From: Actinomadura syzygii
GTDB lineage: Bacteria; Actinomycetota; Actinomycetes; Streptosporangiales; Streptosporangiaceae
Assembly: GCF_008085905.1 (NCBI RefSeq)
Contig: NZ_VSFF01000013.1
Location: 310,001 to 374,000 of the forward strand
DNA length: 64,000 bases
Direction of reading: 5' to 3'
Shown here: piece after piece, positions 8,457-16,884 of the stretch
Position numbering within the stretch: the stretch's first letter is position 1
Layout: the number at the start of each line of letters is the position of its first letter
Notes under the pieces: generated by a model
Told to the model about the DNA's origin: nothing
What the model saw: only the letters and a program-made list of their open reading frames with translations
Databases searched by the model: none
Position numbers and translations under genes: made by a program

Positions 8457-9563
8457 CTAGGAATAGACCTTCGCCGCGATGGCGGCCTTGGCCTCCCGGA
8501 AGGAGCGGAGCACCGGCGCATCGAACCCGCCCCGGCTTGGCCGCTCCGGCACCTGCGGGATCTCGGCCAAGGTCCAGCCGCTGCCGCGATCCGCCAGCGA
8601 GCGGTGCTTGGTCGAGTAGTAGTCGGCCTTGACCGACACCGCGACCCCGGCCGCACCCGCCGCGGCCGCCAGCAGATGGAAATGGAACCGGGTGGAAATC
8701 CAGACCTGCCCTGGACCGGCCGGAAGGCCGTGCTGCCACACCCCGGCGAACGGATAGAACCGCACGTCAGGAAGGTCCGCCTCGATCAGCTCGAAAACCG
8801 ACCGGTCCACTCCTGGAATTCCCTCGACAATGCCGACCTGGCCGCCCGTCACGCCCCATGCGCGCACGGTCTCCAGCACGAAGGACGCCAATGCGGCCCG
8901 GGGCATTTCCAGCAGATCCGACTGGAGGCAGAGCATGATTTCGCGCAACTGCTCCCCAGGCCGCCGGTACAGGTGCGGGCCGATTCCGAAGAACATGTCG
9001 TCCCCGGTTTCGGACGCCGCCGTCCCGACCAGGCGGGCGGACGGCTCGTCCCGCACGTCGACGATCTCGAACCGCGACGCCAGCTCACGCACCAGGACCT
9101 CCGCGTGATCGGCCACGGGCCACAGCCCCTGACCGGTCATCGCCGCGCGTCCGCCCGACCTCTCCACCGCGCCCACCGCGGCGGCCAATAGCCCGTAGTG
9201 CTTCGGCCAGACGCGGTTGACGTAGCCGCCGCCGATGATGTGCACCACCCGCGCCTCGGCGGCCAACTGGATCCCGGCCGCCCACCGGCAGGCCATCGAC
9301 GGATTGTGCATCGCCTGCCGCACCCACCGGACGACCTCCCACGGCTCGTCCCCCGGCGCCTCCCAGCACAACCGCCAGAAGGTGTCGGTGAACCGCACCC
9401 GAGGATGCAACCCGCCCAGCAGAACCTGCGCCGGACCAGGGCTCGGACAGTCCAGCCAGACCTCCGTGTCCGGAGCCCGCTCCGCCAGATACCGCAGCCA
9501 CATGGCCGCGATCAGCTCGTCCCCGTAATTGGGAAACCCGGTCGTCCCGACGAGATAGAACAC
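8457..9563 (-). CDS. Polysaccharide pyruvyl transferase family protein
   Basis: A 368-residue protein. GTG 9563 is chosen because AGGTGGAGG lies just upstream; an in-frame GTG 18 bp further up is possible. The N-terminus YLVGTTGFPNYGDELIAA, the central IIGGGYVN, the GDDMFFG segment and the late STRFHFHLLAAAAG motif match the WcaK/AmsJ/CsaB pyruvyltransferase superfamily, which has a GT-B-like two-domain fold. Members transfer pyruvate from phosphoenolpyruvate to sugar hydroxyls of surface polysaccharides, although many actinobacterial ones are unassigned. It lies 13 bp tail-to-tail from the ligase and no glycan cluster surrounds it, so the acceptor is unknown. Confidence 0.8.
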   Translation of the reverse strand: MFYLVGTTGFPNYGDELIAAMWLRYLAERAPDTEVWLDCPSPGPAQVLLGGLHPRVRFTDTFWRLCWEAPGDEPWEVVRWVRQAMHNPSMACRWAAGIQLAAEARVVHIIGGGYVNRVWPKHYGLLAAAVGAVERSGGRAAMTGQGLWPVADHAEVLVRELASRFEIVDVRDEPSARLVGTAASETGDDMFFGIGPHLYRRPGEQLREIMLCLQSDLLEMPRAALASFVLETVRAWGVTGGQVGIVEGIPGVDRSVFELIEADLPDVRFYPFAGVWQHGLPAGPGQVWISTRFHFHLLAAAAGAAGVAVSVKADYYSTKHRSLADRGSGWTLAEIPQVPERPSRGGFDAPVLRSFREAKAAIAAKVYS

Positions 9564-9647
9564 AGCCCTCCACCTTTCCACCCGGCGCTGAAGCGCCCGC
9601 GCTAAGCGCCCGACAACTCATACCGCACGGGCGGAAGAAATGGTCGG

Positions 9648-10646
9648 CTAGGCGGCCGGCTTGTCCACGGTGGGCCGCTGGCCCGGGCGGTCGACGATGC
9701 CGGAGGCGAGCCGGACCGACTGGCTTTCGACGGTGCCCTTCTTGTAGGTCATGCCCTGGTCGGTGTGGTCCTCGGTGACGAGGGTCCGGTGGCCCCGGTA
9801 GGCGAAGGTGGACGGGTCGAGCAGCACCTCCTGGCGCAGCCACCCCTCGGCCGGGAGTGAGAGGGACAGGGCAGGACGGCCCCGGAGGTCCACGGCTTGC
9901 TTGTCCAGCGTCACGCCGGGGGTCTTCGCGAGAGCCTGGTAGATGGCCGCCTCCTGAGCCGGGGGCAGGACGCTGTCGGCGAGGACCGAGCCGAGGATCG
10001 AGAACTGGCCGGTCTCGCCGCCCCGGCTCGCCTTGCGGGCCCAGGCGAGCAGCGCGTCCGGGTCGCGGGGCAGCTTGGACAGCGTCGCGTAGTCCTGCGG
10101 CGGCATCGCCCCGCCGGTCGGGGAGAGCTCCAGCTTGCCCCCCTCCAAGGAGGCCATCATCTTGCCGTCGGCCCGGGTCCAGAGGGAGTCGACGACCTTC
10201 TTGGGCCGCGACTCGGAAGTGAAGACCCCCTGCTTCTCCGGGTTCCCGACGCGCCGGTACTCGGTCTGGACGTAGGCCCACTGATCGGGACGGGGAGCGG
10301 TGAACGGCCGTCGCCGCGCCTCGAACGCGGCCCGTCCGAGCGCCTGCTCGGCATTGGCCACCGGCCCGGCGAGGAAGGCGGGAACGCCCGGGTTCCGCCT
10401 GCCGTTCTCGTCGGCGCCGCCCAGGTTCTGCGCCACGGTCGTCCCACCGGCGATCGCCACCGCGAGACCGCCCGCGACGACCACGCGCGCCGTCCACGTC
10501 CGGGCCCTGGTCGGTGAACCGCTGGCCATGATCCGGGCGCGGGCGGCGCGGCCGGTGCCGTCCTGCGCGGAGCCCGCCATGCTCCCGCGCGGGACGGGAT
10601 TGGCCGGAGCGAGCATCGTGCGGACTTCCTGAATGTCGTCGTTCAT
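9648..10646 (-). CDS. CU044_5270 family membrane protein, sigma-factor partner
   Basis: A 332-residue protein starting at ATG 10646 behind AAAGGAGCG. The cytoplasmic N-terminus (MNDDIQEVRTMLAPANPVPR) is followed by one transmembrane helix around residues 55-75 (VVVAGGLAVAIAGGTTVAQ). A long extracytoplasmic domain with W, Y and repeated charged motifs follows, including PDQWAYVQTEYRR. Proteins of this type sit directly downstream of ECF sigma genes in actinomycetes and are suspected anti-sigma or sensor partners. Here only 2 nt separate it from the sigma gene, implying translational coupling. A classical zinc anti-sigma motif is not visible, so the anti-sigma role is inferred from context. Confidence 0.75.
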   Translation of the reverse strand: MNDDIQEVRTMLAPANPVPRGSMAGSAQDGTGRAARARIMASGSPTRARTWTARVVVAGGLAVAIAGGTTVAQNLGGADENGRRNPGVPAFLAGPVANAEQALGRAAFEARRRPFTAPRPDQWAYVQTEYRRVGNPEKQGVFTSESRPKKVVDSLWTRADGKMMASLEGGKLELSPTGGAMPPQDYATLSKLPRDPDALLAWARKASRGGETGQFSILGSVLADSVLPPAQEAAIYQALAKTPGVTLDKQAVDLRGRPALSLSLPAEGWLRQEVLLDPSTFAYRGHRTLVTEDHTDQGMTYKKGTVESQSVRLASGIVDRPGQRPTVDKPAA

Positions 10647-10648
10647 AT

Positions 10649-11191
10649 CTACGCGCTCCTTTTCGCCAGCGGGACAAGGACGGGCCGGTCCGAGGTGTCG
10701 AGTTCGGCGAGCGCGGCCGAGAGGCGGTGCCGCGCACGATGCAGCCGGACGGAGAACGCGGCCTCCGAGCACCCGGCGACGATCGCCGCCTCCCGGACGC
10801 TGAGCTCCTCCCAGCCGATCAGCTGCAGCGCCTCACGGTCGCGGGCGGAGAGGCTCCGCAGGGCCGCGCCGATGCGCTCGTCCTCCACGAGGCGGTGGGA
10901 CACGTCGGCGACCGGCTCCCGCGTCCCGTCGTGATCTTTCAAACGCCCCCACAGCCGCAGGCGGCGACGGCGGCCCCGCGTCTCGTTCGCCAGGACGTTC
11001 CGCGCCACATGCAGCAACCAGGCGAACGGGCGGTCGGCCGGTATGCGCGCCCGGCGCCGCCAGGCGATCAGGAAGGTCTCGGCGGCGACGTCCCGCGCCG
11101 TCTCGGGATCAACGCGGCGGGCCGCGTAGCTCAGCACGTCGTCGTAGTAGGCATCCCACAGTTCGGCGAACCCGTCATCAGGCTCTGGCAC
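10649..11191 (-). CDS. ECF RNA polymerase sigma factor
   Basis: A 180-residue sigma-70 family protein. GTG 11191 is chosen since GAGGAG lies 6 nt upstream; an in-frame start at 11221 lacks support. Region 2 is clear (LWDAYYDDVLSYAARRV ... DVAAETFLIAWRR), with the -10-recognition helix FAWLLHVARNVLANE. Region 4 follows as LSARDREALQLIGWEELSVR with the helix-turn-helix AAIVAGCSEAAFSVRLHRAR. It forms a two-gene operon with the CU044_5270-type membrane protein and probably responds to a cell-surface signal. Such sigma genes often autoregulate, but no recognisable promoter consensus was picked out here. Confidence 0.88.
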   Translation of the reverse strand: MPEPDDGFAELWDAYYDDVLSYAARRVDPETARDVAAETFLIAWRRRARIPADRPFAWLLHVARNVLANETRGRRRRLRLWGRLKDHDGTREPVADVSHRLVEDERIGAALRSLSARDREALQLIGWEELSVREAAIVAGCSEAAFSVRLHRARHRLSAALAELDTSDRPVLVPLAKRSA

Positions 11192-11249
11192 ACCGGCTCC
11201 TCTCGGCCGCTTCAGTGTCACAGCGAGATGTCCGGTGCCTCCGAATTCC

Positions 11250-12062
11250 TTACACCGCGCTTGTCTCCCCTAGGAACTCGCGTAGGGAACGCGGCGGGCG
11301 TCCGAGGATGTCGGCCACGGTCGTGGTGGTGCTCGCCCAGCGTCCGTCTCCGATCTGCGCCATGAGTTCGGCCAGGTCACGGGCGGCGGGGGCGGGCATG
11401 CCGCGCTTCTCCAGATGGACGGCGGCCTCGTCGACCGGCATGTCCACGTAGCGCACGGTCCGGCCGTAAGCCCGGGTGAGCTCGTCGGCGATCTCGTCGT
11501 GCGTGGGCGCGGCCGGGCCGGTGAGCTCGTAGACGGCGTCGTCCCCGATGGGCCGTGTGAGCAGCGCGGCGGCGACCGCCGCGATGTCGCGCGCGTCGAT
11601 GTAGCCGACGCCGCCCCTGCCGTACGAGCCGAAGATCCGTCCCTCCTCGTCTACGTCGCCCGCGAGGTTCTGCATGAAGCCGACCGGCGCGAGGATCGAC
11701 CACGGGACTCCCGACGCCTTGAGATGGTCGTCCACCTGCCCGTGCATGCCGAACCCGAGCAGGCTGCTCGACGTCACGCCGCGCACGGAGACGGTCACCA
11801 CCTGCGCCGCCCCTGCCGCCGCCGCATGGTCGATCACCGCCTTGTGCGCCCGGACGAACCCCGGCCACAGCGCGCTGTTGAGGAAGAGCCGGTCACCCGG
11901 CTCGATCGGGACGGTGTCCGGGCGCTCCAGGTCGCCGACCACGTAGTCGCATCCCAGTTCCTCGCCCTGCTCCGCACGCCGTACCAGGGCCCGCGCCGCA
12001 CCGCCCAGCTCCCCGAGCAGCGCGCGGCCGATCGTGCCCGTCGCGCCCGTCACCACGATCAT
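11250..12062 (-). CDS. NmrA-like NAD(P)-binding oxidoreductase
   Basis: A 270-residue protein starting at ATG 12062 with GGGGG about 9 nt upstream. The N-terminal MIVVTGATGTIGRALL is a Rossmann GxxGxxG dinucleotide loop. The segments YVVGDLERPD, VVTVSVRGV, HLKASGVPWSILAPVGFMQN and GYIDARDIAAVAAA follow the NmrA/QOR2 atypical short-chain dehydrogenase pattern, in which the canonical YxxxK is absent. It either reduces a quinone or other small electrophile or senses NADP. It is divergent from a TetR gene with three shared half-sites between them, so it is very probably the TetR target. Confidence 0.85.
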   Translation of the reverse strand: MIVVTGATGTIGRALLGELGGAARALVRRAEQGEELGCDYVVGDLERPDTVPIEPGDRLFLNSALWPGFVRAHKAVIDHAAAAGAAQVVTVSVRGVTSSSLLGFGMHGQVDDHLKASGVPWSILAPVGFMQNLAGDVDEEGRIFGSYGRGGVGYIDARDIAAVAAALLTRPIGDDAVYELTGPAAPTHDEIADELTRAYGRTVRYVDMPVDEAAVHLEKRGMPAPAARDLAELMAQIGDGRWASTTTTVADILGRPPRSLREFLGETSAV

Positions 12063-12075
12063 CAAACAACCCCCT

Positions 12076-12113
12076 AAGCGGAATGTCACCTTCCGCTTCT
12101 ATAATAAGCGGAA
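12076..12113. promoter_or_regulatory. Three-half-site TetR operator with perfect TATAAT -10
   Basis: Three 8-bp half-sites occur in the 79-bp divergent gap: AAGCGGAA at 12076-12083, its complement TTCCGCTT at 12091-12098 and AAGCGGAA again at 12106-12113. Their starts are exactly 15 bp apart, so the middle one can pair with either neighbour in two overlapping palindromes. A perfect TATAAT lies at 12100-12105 inside the second palindrome, in the right place to be the -10 of the TetR gene. The arrangement predicts autoregulation and repression of the NmrA-like gene (inference). Confidence 0.75.
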
Positions 12114-12141
12114 TACTGTCGTCCACTTCAAGGGGAGCTCA

Positions 12142-12651
12142 ATGCGCGCCGACGCCCGCCGCAACCGGGACAGGATTCTGGAGGCGGCACGCGACGCGGT
12201 GGCCGAGCGCGGCGCGGACGCGCCGATGGAGCTGATCGCCCGCCGCGCGGGCGTCGGCGTCGGGACGCTCTACCGCCGCTTCCCCGACCGCGGCCTCCTG
12301 CTCGCCGCCCTCGCCGAGCAGTACGTCCACGAGCTGACGGACGCCCTCGACCAGGCCGTGGCGGACGAGCCGGACGCGCTGGCGGCCATCCGCGCGTTCA
12401 TCGTCCACAGCGTGGAGAAGAGCCGCGGCGCCATCGCCGCCGCGCTGGCCGACACCTCCGCGCCGGAGGCGAGGCAGGCGTTGATCCGCCGACTCGACGA
12501 CCTGGTGCGGCGGGCGCAGGCGGACGGCGCGATGCGTTCGGACGTCGGCACCGGCGACCTCATGGAGCTGCTCAACGTGTTCGCGTGCCACCCGGGCGTC
12601 GTCCCGGAGCGCTTCCTCCCCCTCCTCCTCGACGGCCTCGCCGCGACCTGA
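12142..12651 (+). CDS. TetR family transcriptional regulator
   Basis: A 169-residue regulator starting at ATG 12142 behind AGGGGAGCTCA. The N-terminal helix-turn-helix reads RRNRDRILEAARDAVAERG ... MELIARRAGVGVGTLYRRFP, a canonical TetR DNA-binding domain over residues 5-50. The remaining helices (LAEQYVHELTDALDQAV and onward) form the ligand/dimer domain, with C-terminal features of the TetR_C group near QALIRRLDDLVRRAQADGAM. It is divergent from the NmrA-like gene and its operator half-sites overlap its own -10. The inducer is unknown. Confidence 0.9.
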   Translation: MRADARRNRDRILEAARDAVAERGADAPMELIARRAGVGVGTLYRRFPDRGLLLAALAEQYVHELTDALDQAVADEPDALAAIRAFIVHSVEKSRGAIAAALADTSAPEARQALIRRLDDLVRRAQADGAMRSDVGTGDLMELLNVFACHPGVVPERFLPLLLDGLAAT

Positions 12652-12669
12652 CCAGCGGCGATGCTTCGC

Positions 12670-12700
12670 TTGACAATATGCAGGTAGTTACCTGCATAAT
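12670..12700 (+). promoter_or_regulatory. ArsR-gene promoter with perfect palindromic operator
   Basis: TTGACA at 12670-12675 is a consensus -35 and CATAAT at 12695-12700 a plausible -10 (19-bp spacer). A perfect inverted repeat, ATGCAGGTA-gt-TACCTGCAT, occupies 12678-12697, filling the spacer. The GTG start follows 7 nt after the -10. Binding here would block polymerase directly, so autorepression by the downstream ArsR domain is likely. Confidence 0.7.
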
Positions 12701-12706
12701 TCAGGG

Positions 12707-13501
12707 GTGAGCTTGGAAGCCAACGCGATGGACGCCGCCTTCAAGGCGCTGGCCGACCCGACCCGGCGCCTGCTGCTCGACCGGCTGCGCGAGCGCAACG
12801 GCCAGACACTGGGCGAGTTGTGCGAGCGCGTGGAGATGGCGCGCCAGTCCTTGACGCAGCATCTCGACGTCCTGGTCGGCGCGAACCTCGTGACCGTGGT
12901 CCGGCGCGGGCGGCAACGACTGCACTACCTCAACCCCGCGCCGATCCACGAGATCGAGCAGCGCTGGATAGCGGAGTTCGACAGGCCACGGCTGCAAGCG
13001 CTCAGCACCATCCGAAATCAAGCCGAGGAGTACGCCATGACCGAGACAGCCGTCTCAGCGCCGACCTACGTCTACGTCACCTACATCCGTGCGAGCGCCG
13101 AGCAGGTGTGGCGCGCGCTGACGGACGCCGACCTGACCGCGCGCTACTGGGGGCACGCGAACGTGTCCGACTGGCAGCCCGGTTCGTCCTGGGAGCACCG
13201 GCGCGCCGACGGATCAGAGGCCGTCGACGTCGTCGGCAAGGTGCTCACCGCCGAGCCCCCGTCCCGGCTCGTCATCACCTTCGAGGACGACCTCGACTCC
13301 GTGTCGCTGCGGGAGCCGTCGGTGGTCACGTTCCTCGTCGAGCCGCACGAGGACATCGTCCGGCTGACCGTGACCCACGAGAACTTCCCCAACCAGGAGA
13401 TGTTCAACGGGGTCTCGCGGGGCTGGCCCGCCGTCCTGGCGAACCTGAAGTCCCTGCTCGAAACCGGCGAGGTGCTCCCCCAGGCGCCCTGGAACATGTA
13501 G
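12707..13501 (+). CDS. ArsR-type HTH fused to AHSA1/SRPBCC domain
   Basis: A 264-residue protein. Residues 5-95 are an ArsR winged helix (AFKALADPTRRLLLDRLRER ... RQSLTQHLDVLVGANLVTVV). Residues 115-262 are an AHSA1-type SRPBCC ligand-binding domain (YVYVTYIRASAEQVWRALTD ... RLTVTHENF ... GWPAVLANLKSLLETGE). The pair is often two genes, and an internal ATG at 13037 with GAGGAG upstream could give the SRPBCC part separately, but the frame is continuous with no stop. The promoter carries a palindrome fitting autoregulation. The SRPBCC part may bind a hydrophobic ligand that signals to the DNA-binding half (inference). A DinB/maleylpyruvate-isomerase-like fragment follows. Confidence 0.85.
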   Translation: MSLEANAMDAAFKALADPTRRLLLDRLRERNGQTLGELCERVEMARQSLTQHLDVLVGANLVTVVRRGRQRLHYLNPAPIHEIEQRWIAEFDRPRLQALSTIRNQAEEYAMTETAVSAPTYVYVTYIRASAEQVWRALTDADLTARYWGHANVSDWQPGSSWEHRRADGSEAVDVVGKVLTAEPPSRLVITFEDDLDSVSLREPSVVTFLVEPHEDIVRLTVTHENFPNQEMFNGVSRGWPAVLANLKSLLETGEVLPQAPWNM

Positions 13502-13535
13502 CCGAACGCCCGACCCGATCAGAAGGAAGAACCCC

Positions 13536-13797
13536 GTGGAATCCGCCGACCTCCAGGTGGCCTACCGTTCGCTGCTCGACGCCGCCGCCACCGTGACCGA
13601 CGACGGCGGCGCGAGCAGCGTCCCGCCGCCCGGCGAGTGGACCGCCGACCAGATCCTGGCGCACGTCTCGCTCATCACGGCGACCACCATCGCCGCCGCA
13701 TCCGGTCGATCAGCCCATGCCGCTGCGGGATCTCCTAACGGGCCTCGCCGAAAACGAACTGCCCGGCCACACGCGACAACTCCTGTCCCTGAAATGA
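13536..13797 (+). pseudogene. Decayed DinB/maleylpyruvate isomerase-like gene (internal deletion)
   Basis: The 5' part starts at GTG 13536 behind AGAAGGAAG and reads MESADLQVAYRSLLDAAATV ... GEWTADQILAHVSLITATTI, the start of a DinB/mycothiol-dependent isomerase-like helical bundle. After about 13700 this frame loses sense, while another frame ends DQPMPLRDLLTGLAENELPG and HTRQLLSL before TGA 13795-13797, which is the family's C-terminus. The middle (around 100 codons in intact relatives) is missing, so the gene is an internal-deletion remnant in the ArsR operon. Confidence 0.65.
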
Positions 13798-13807
13798 ACG
13801 ACTCATT

Positions 13808-14449
13808 TCAAGAGAGCAGACGGATCGAACCGGCGATCTGGTCCAGCTCTTTGATCTCCTTACCCGGTTTCATGCCGAAGGTGATCCCGCAGAGCTTGTC
13901 ACCGGGCGCCAGGATCCTGAATTGCACGGCACGCGCGGAGACAGCCATGTTCAACGAGTAGCTGACCTTGACCGCGGGCAATCCGCCGATCCGCAAAGTG
14001 CGTGTCTGGATGTCCTCGGCGCCGAGCCGTGCCAGGCCGATCTTCGCCTCGTTCGCCAGCTCATCGGCTCCGATACCCTCGTCCGGAGCGCAGAGACCGC
14101 TGATGTTGTTCACGTACTCGCGTTCGGCCCCGGCCGCGTCGACCACGTAGAGCAGGTTCTTGCCCTTGAGCTGGGCCACGCTTCGTTCGATGGCCTCGGC
14201 CGAGGCGCCGGGGATTTCCGCCTTCCTCAGCTTCTCGGCGAACTCACCCGACTTGACATCGATGTCGATCCACCCCTTGGGAACGACGATCGAAAGCCCG
14301 GCCTCCGGGTTTTCGATCCGGTGCCACCCCGCCGGAACGGTCGCCTTTTCAGCCGTGGGTACCGAACCGCCCGCGTCATCGCCCTCGGCGGAACAAGCAG
14401 CCACGACCGCCAGGCCGAACATGCCGACGACGAACGCTACGTGCTTCAC
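13808..14449 (-). CDS. Secreted lipoprotein, unknown function
   Basis: A 213-residue protein with a lipoprotein signal peptide: MKHVAFVVGMFGLAVVAAC places the lipidated cysteine at residue 19. The mature part begins with a short linker (SAEGDDAGGSVPTAEKATV) and then WHRIENPEAGLSIVVPKGWI, an opening shared with PsbP/LpqN-like actinobacterial lipoproteins. Two further cysteines (SGLCAPDE and DKLCGITFG) could pair. The role is unknown; the protein should sit on the outer face of the membrane. It is convergent with the decayed isomerase gene and ends only 10 bp from it. Confidence 0.75.
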   Translation of the reverse strand: MKHVAFVVGMFGLAVVAACSAEGDDAGGSVPTAEKATVPAGWHRIENPEAGLSIVVPKGWIDIDVKSGEFAEKLRKAEIPGASAEAIERSVAQLKGKNLLYVVDAAGAEREYVNNISGLCAPDEGIGADELANEAKIGLARLGAEDIQTRTLRIGGLPAVKVSYSLNMAVSARAVQFRILAPGDKLCGITFGMKPGKEIKELDQIAGSIRLLS

Positions 14450-14726
14450 TCACAAACCTCTCCAGAACACCCGCGTTCACAGCATGCGGGATGCCGATAA
14501 TGTCACCACTCCGGTACGCCGCGCTGTGAACGTCGCCGGAGACGGCGAGCAATTCTGTCATTCAGGCCGAGGGCTGGGGAATCTTTTTGATCCCAGCAGC
14601 TCACGGCGACGGGCACTTCTCCACTTCCAGGAACGGTAAAGCGCCCCTCCACCACCGAAAACCTGCTGGTCCGGGGCTTGTGCGGGTGGACGCCGGGTAC
14701 GAAGCGGCCGAGCCGAAGGGGGGACG

Positions 14727-16823
14727 ATGGGCGACCGCGACGACCGTGCCGGGCGCTTGTTCCTGGTGACGGGGGCCAGCGGTTACATCGGCGGACGGCT
14801 GGTCCCGGAACTGCTGCGCAGGGGGCACCGCGTGCGGTGCATGGCGCGTTCGGCGCGGCGGCTGCGCGACCACCCGTGGGCCGGGCAGGTGGAGATCGTC
14901 GAGGCCGACGCGACGGATCCGGAGTCGACCCGGCTGGCCCTGTCCGGCGTCGACGTCGCCTACTACCTGATCCACGCGATCGGCGGCGGGAGCGGGTTCG
15001 CCGAGACCGACCGGCGGGCCGCGCGCACCTTCGCGGGCGCCGCCCGCGACGCCGGTGTGCGGCGGCTGGTCTACCTGGGCGGGATGGACCCGGCCGGGGA
15101 ACTGTCACCCCACCTGTCGTCCCGCGCCGAAGTCGGCCGGATCATGCTGGACGCCGGAGTGCCCGCGGTCTGGCTGCGCGCCGCGGTGATCACCGGGTCG
15201 GGCTCGGCGTCGTTCGAGATGCTCCGCTACCTGACCGAGCGGCTCCCGGTGATGGTCACCCCGCGCTGGGTGCGCACGCGGCTCCAGCCGATCGCGATCC
15301 GGGACGTCCTGCACTACCTGGTCGCGGTCGCCGACCTGCCCGCCGACGTCAGCCGGGGCTTCGACATCGGCGGCCCGGACGTGCTCACCTACGCCGACAT
15401 GATGCACCGCTACGCCGCCGTCGCCGGGCTGAGGCGGCGGCTCATCATCCCGGTCCCCGCACTGAGCCCGGGGCTGTCGAGCCTGTGGGTCGGCGGCGTC
15501 ACCCCGGTGCCGGGGAGTCTGGCCCGCCCGCTGGTGGAGTCGCTGCGCAACGAGATGGTCTGCCGCGAAGACGACATCGGACGGTACGTCCCGCCACCGC
15601 CCGATGGCCCGACCGGGTTCGAACGCGCGGTGTCGCTGGCGCTGCGCCGCGTCCGCGACGCCGACGTGGCCACGCGCTGGTCGTCGGCGAGCGTCCCGGG
15701 AGCCCCGAGCGACCCGCTGCCGACCGACCCGGACTGGGCGGGCGGCAGCCTCTACACCGACGAGCGCACCCGCACCGTCAACGCGTCCGCCGAACGTTCG
15801 TGGACGGTCATCGAGGGCATCGGCGGCGACCGCGGCTGGTACTCCTTCCCTCTCGCCTGGCGCGTGCGCGGCATCCTGGACCGCCTGGTCGGAGGGGTCG
15901 GCCTGCGGCGGGGCCGCCGGGACCCGCACCGGCTGAGGATCGGGGAGACAGTCGACTTCTGGCGCGTGGAGGAGATCGAACCCCCGCGACTCCTGCGCCT
16001 GCGCGCCGAGATGCGGCTCCCCGGCCTCGCCTGGCTGGAACTGCGCGTCACAGAACGGGACGACGGCCGCTCCGACTACACCCAGCGGGCGCTGTTCCAT
16101 CCCCGAGGGCTGACGGGCCACGCCTACTGGTGGGCGTTCAAGCCGTTCCACGACCGGGTCTTCGGCGGAATGTCCCGCGGCATCGCCCGAGCGGCCGAAC
16201 ACGACCGTCCGGCCGGGGCCGTTTACGCGGCCCGCTCCGGGTATCGGCCGGGCATGGACGTGACCCGCTCACGGGAGCTTCTGGGCATCTACCTCAACGA
16301 TCACCTCGCGGCGGCCGCCGGGGGCGTGGCGCTGGCCCGCCGGGTCGCGCGAGGGCATCGTGACCCGGACCGCGCCTCGGACCCCGCCTCGGAACGAGCC
16401 TCGGACAAGGCCGAGCGGCTCGGACGGCTGGCCGACGACGTGGCCGCCGACCGCGGGGCCCTCCTGGAGATCCTGACGTCGCTCGGCCTGCCGGTCCGCC
16501 GGTACAAGAGCCTGGCGGTGTCGGTCGCCGAGAAGGCGGGACGCCTCAAGCTCAACGGCGGTCTCGTCCGCCGCTCGCCGCTGAGCGACGTGGTGGAGTT
16601 GGAGGCCATGACCCTCGCCGTCCAGGGGAAGCGCGCCGGATGGCGCACCCTCCTCGCCGTCGCCGAGCAGGAGCCCGCGCTCGACACCGAGCGGCTCCGG
16701 ATGCTCGAGGAGCGCGCGGACGAGCAGCTCGCCATCCTGGAGCGCCTCCGCGCCGACGCCCTCCGCGACACGTTCCAAAAGCCGGGCACCCCGGACCGCG
16801 CCGCCGCGCCGCTGAGGTCCTAG
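14727..16823 (+). CDS. SDR/DUF2867 oxidoreductase fused to a helical C-terminal domain
   Basis: A 698-residue protein. Residues 10-320 are an extended short-chain dehydrogenase (LFLVTGASGYIGGRLVPELL, the GxxGxxG loop; ADATDPES; YYLIHAIGGGSGF). Residues 345-490 match DUF2867, an SRPBCC-like domain usually attached to such SDRs (VNASAERSWTVIEGIGGDRG ... FKPFHDRVFGGMSRGIARAA). From about residue 510 a helical domain follows, SRELLGIYLNDHLAAAAGG ... AADRGALLEILTSLGLPVRR ... EKAGRLKLNGGLVRRSPLSD, which resembles a ferritin-like helical protein normally encoded alone in actinomycetes. An internal ATG at 16255 marks the junction. Substrate and cofactor partner are unknown; NAD(P)H is likely. Confidence 0.85.
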   Translation: MGDRDDRAGRLFLVTGASGYIGGRLVPELLRRGHRVRCMARSARRLRDHPWAGQVEIVEADATDPESTRLALSGVDVAYYLIHAIGGGSGFAETDRRAARTFAGAARDAGVRRLVYLGGMDPAGELSPHLSSRAEVGRIMLDAGVPAVWLRAAVITGSGSASFEMLRYLTERLPVMVTPRWVRTRLQPIAIRDVLHYLVAVADLPADVSRGFDIGGPDVLTYADMMHRYAAVAGLRRRLIIPVPALSPGLSSLWVGGVTPVPGSLARPLVESLRNEMVCREDDIGRYVPPPPDGPTGFERAVSLALRRVRDADVATRWSSASVPGAPSDPLPTDPDWAGGSLYTDERTRTVNASAERSWTVIEGIGGDRGWYSFPLAWRVRGILDRLVGGVGLRRGRRDPHRLRIGETVDFWRVEEIEPPRLLRLRAEMRLPGLAWLELRVTERDDGRSDYTQRALFHPRGLTGHAYWWAFKPFHDRVFGGMSRGIARAAEHDRPAGAVYAARSGYRPGMDVTRSRELLGIYLNDHLAAAAGGVALARRVARGHRDPDRASDPASERASDKAERLGRLADDVAADRGALLEILTSLGLPVRRYKSLAVSVAEKAGRLKLNGGLVRRSPLSDVVELEAMTLAVQGKRAGWRTLLAVAEQEPALDTERLRMLEERADEQLAILERLRADALRDTFQKPGTPDRAAAPLRS

Positions 16824-16884
16824 CCGGGACGTTCAGCCGCCCGGCGCCGGGCCCTCCGGACGCCGGGACGATCGGGGGTGAGCC

